7,960 nt of DNA from an uncultured Sphingosinicella sp. (GTDB taxonomy: Bacteria > Pseudomonadota > Alphaproteobacteria > Sphingomonadales > Sphingomonadaceae): positions 1 through 7,960 of the forward strand of contig CAMPIH010000108.1 in NCBI GenBank assembly GCA_946886275.1. The letters are read 5' to 3'. This document shows, piece after piece, positions 7,353 to 7,960 of this stretch. The translations under genes were made by a program, and so were the position numbers. The first letter of the stretch is position 1. Every line of letters starts with the position of its first letter. The notes beneath the pieces are model-generated. The model saw nothing but the letters and a program-made list of their open reading frames with translations, was not told the DNA's origin and ran no database searches.

Positions 7353-7960
7353 CCGATGATGAACTGACCCTCGATCCGTCCGATTTTGCCAGCCGCTTCG
7401 ATCGCGGCGATCGCGGCCCCTGCCAGCTTTATCTCATCTCCCCGCTGGATGTCGGCGGGGACTTCCCCACTCGGCTCGACCAGGCGTTCGACGGAGGGCC
7501 GGTGGCCGCCTTCCAGTTTCGGGTCAAGGATGTCGACCAGCACGAAGCGGCGCGGCTTGCCGAGCCGCTTCAGCGGCTTTGCGCCGACCGGGACGTTGCC
7601 TTCATCGTCAACGACGACATGGCTCTCGCCAAGAGGATCGGTGCCGACGGCGTTCATCTGGGCCAGGGCGACGGCGATCCGCGCGAGGCGCGGGCGGTGC
7701 TCGGACCGACGGCGCAGATCGGCGTGACCTGTCACGACAGCCGCCATCTGGCGATGGAGGCGGGGGACGCGGGGGCCGATTATGTCGCTTTCGGCGCCTT
7801 CTTCCCGACCACGACCAAGGAAACCCGGCATCGCCCCGATCCTTCGATCCTGTCCTGGTGGGCGGCCCTGTTCGAGCTACCCTCCGTCGCGATCGGCGGG
7901 ATCACCCCGGCCAATGGCCGGGTGCTGGTCGATGCCGGCGCGGACTTCCTGGCGGTCTGC
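7349..7960 (+). CDS. thiE: thiamine-phosphate synthase (3' end outside the window)
   Basis: ThiE joins hydroxymethylpyrimidine diphosphate and the thiazole phosphate to give thiamine phosphate, the precursor of TPP. The 204 residues in the window form a TIM barrel with QLYLISP (strand 1, from residue 26), FQFRVKD (55-61, counterpart of the usual QLR-x-K), IVNDD (86-90), DGVHLGQGD (100-108), GVTCHDS (in place of the more common G-STH-S), GADYVAFGAFFPTTTK and VAIGGITPAN. The last strand FLAVC runs to the edge, so only the C-terminal helix, perhaps 15-25 residues, is missing. The CHDS form and an N-terminal extension of about 25 residues before the barrel look like the alphaproteobacterial branch of the TMP-TenI family. 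Because TenI-like aminopyrimidine-pathway proteins share the fold, the assignment is strong but not absolute; the intact VNDD, HLGQ-D and PTTTK motifs favour a true synthase. The ATG overlaps the methyltransferase stop. Its product feeds the TPP needed by the transketolase at the head of the cluster. Confidence 0.88.
   Translation, partial: MTDDELTLDPSDFASRFDRGDRGPCQLYLISPLDVGGDFPTRLDQAFDGGPVAAFQFRVKDVDQHEAARLAEPLQRLCADRDVAFIVNDDMALAKRIGADGVHLGQGDGDPREARAVLGPTAQIGVTCHDSRHLAMEAGDAGADYVAFGAFFPTTTKETRHRPDPSILSWWAALFELPSVAIGGITPANGRVLVDAGADFLAVC

Overview
The window is high-GC DNA from an alphaproteobacterium, most likely a sphingomonad (Sphingomonadales). This rests on the base composition, the zapA-6S RNA pair, the alphaproteobacterial style of the thiE-like protein and the tkt-gap-pgk-fba gene order. 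Genus-level assignment is not possible from sequence reading alone.

Left part (about 1-734, minus strand): a small cell-division unit read leftward. A 69-residue coiled-coil protein (candidate ZauP, 'ZapA upstream protein', DUF4164-like) overlaps zapA by one base. Beyond the zapA stop lies a 6S RNA, recognised by its conserved CCCTGAG-xCGATA segment. It appears to have its own promoter between zapA and the RNA. The 3' end of the RNA may run off the left edge.

Positions 735-877 are a divergent intergenic region with a candidate promoter and a good ribosome binding site for the rightward genes.

Right part (878-7960, plus strand): a tightly packed central-carbon cluster. It holds transketolase (tkt), glyceraldehyde-3-phosphate dehydrogenase (gap), phosphoglycerate kinase (pgk), a putative 2OG-Fe(II) oxygenase of the TIGR02466 type, class I fructose-bisphosphate aldolase (fba), a class I SAM-dependent methyltransferase and thiamine-phosphate synthase (thiE, cut by the right edge). 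Junctions are 13 bases with the gap ribosome binding site merged into the tkt stop, then 4 bases, a 4-base GTGA overlap, 73 bases (the only real gap), 2 bases and a 4-base ATGA overlap. The enzymes handle triose and pentose phosphates in lower glycolysis/gluconeogenesis and the non-oxidative pentose phosphate pathway. ThiE makes thiamine phosphate, the precursor of the cofactor that transketolase needs. No Calvin-cycle marker (RuBisCO, phosphoribulokinase) is present in the window.

Most of the window is ordinary core metabolism. The points most worth a second look are the oxygenase and methyltransferase of unknown substrate embedded in the glycolytic cluster, the ZauP-ZapA pair, and the promoter and extent of the 6S RNA. 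I found no mobile element, CRISPR array, tRNA or defence system.
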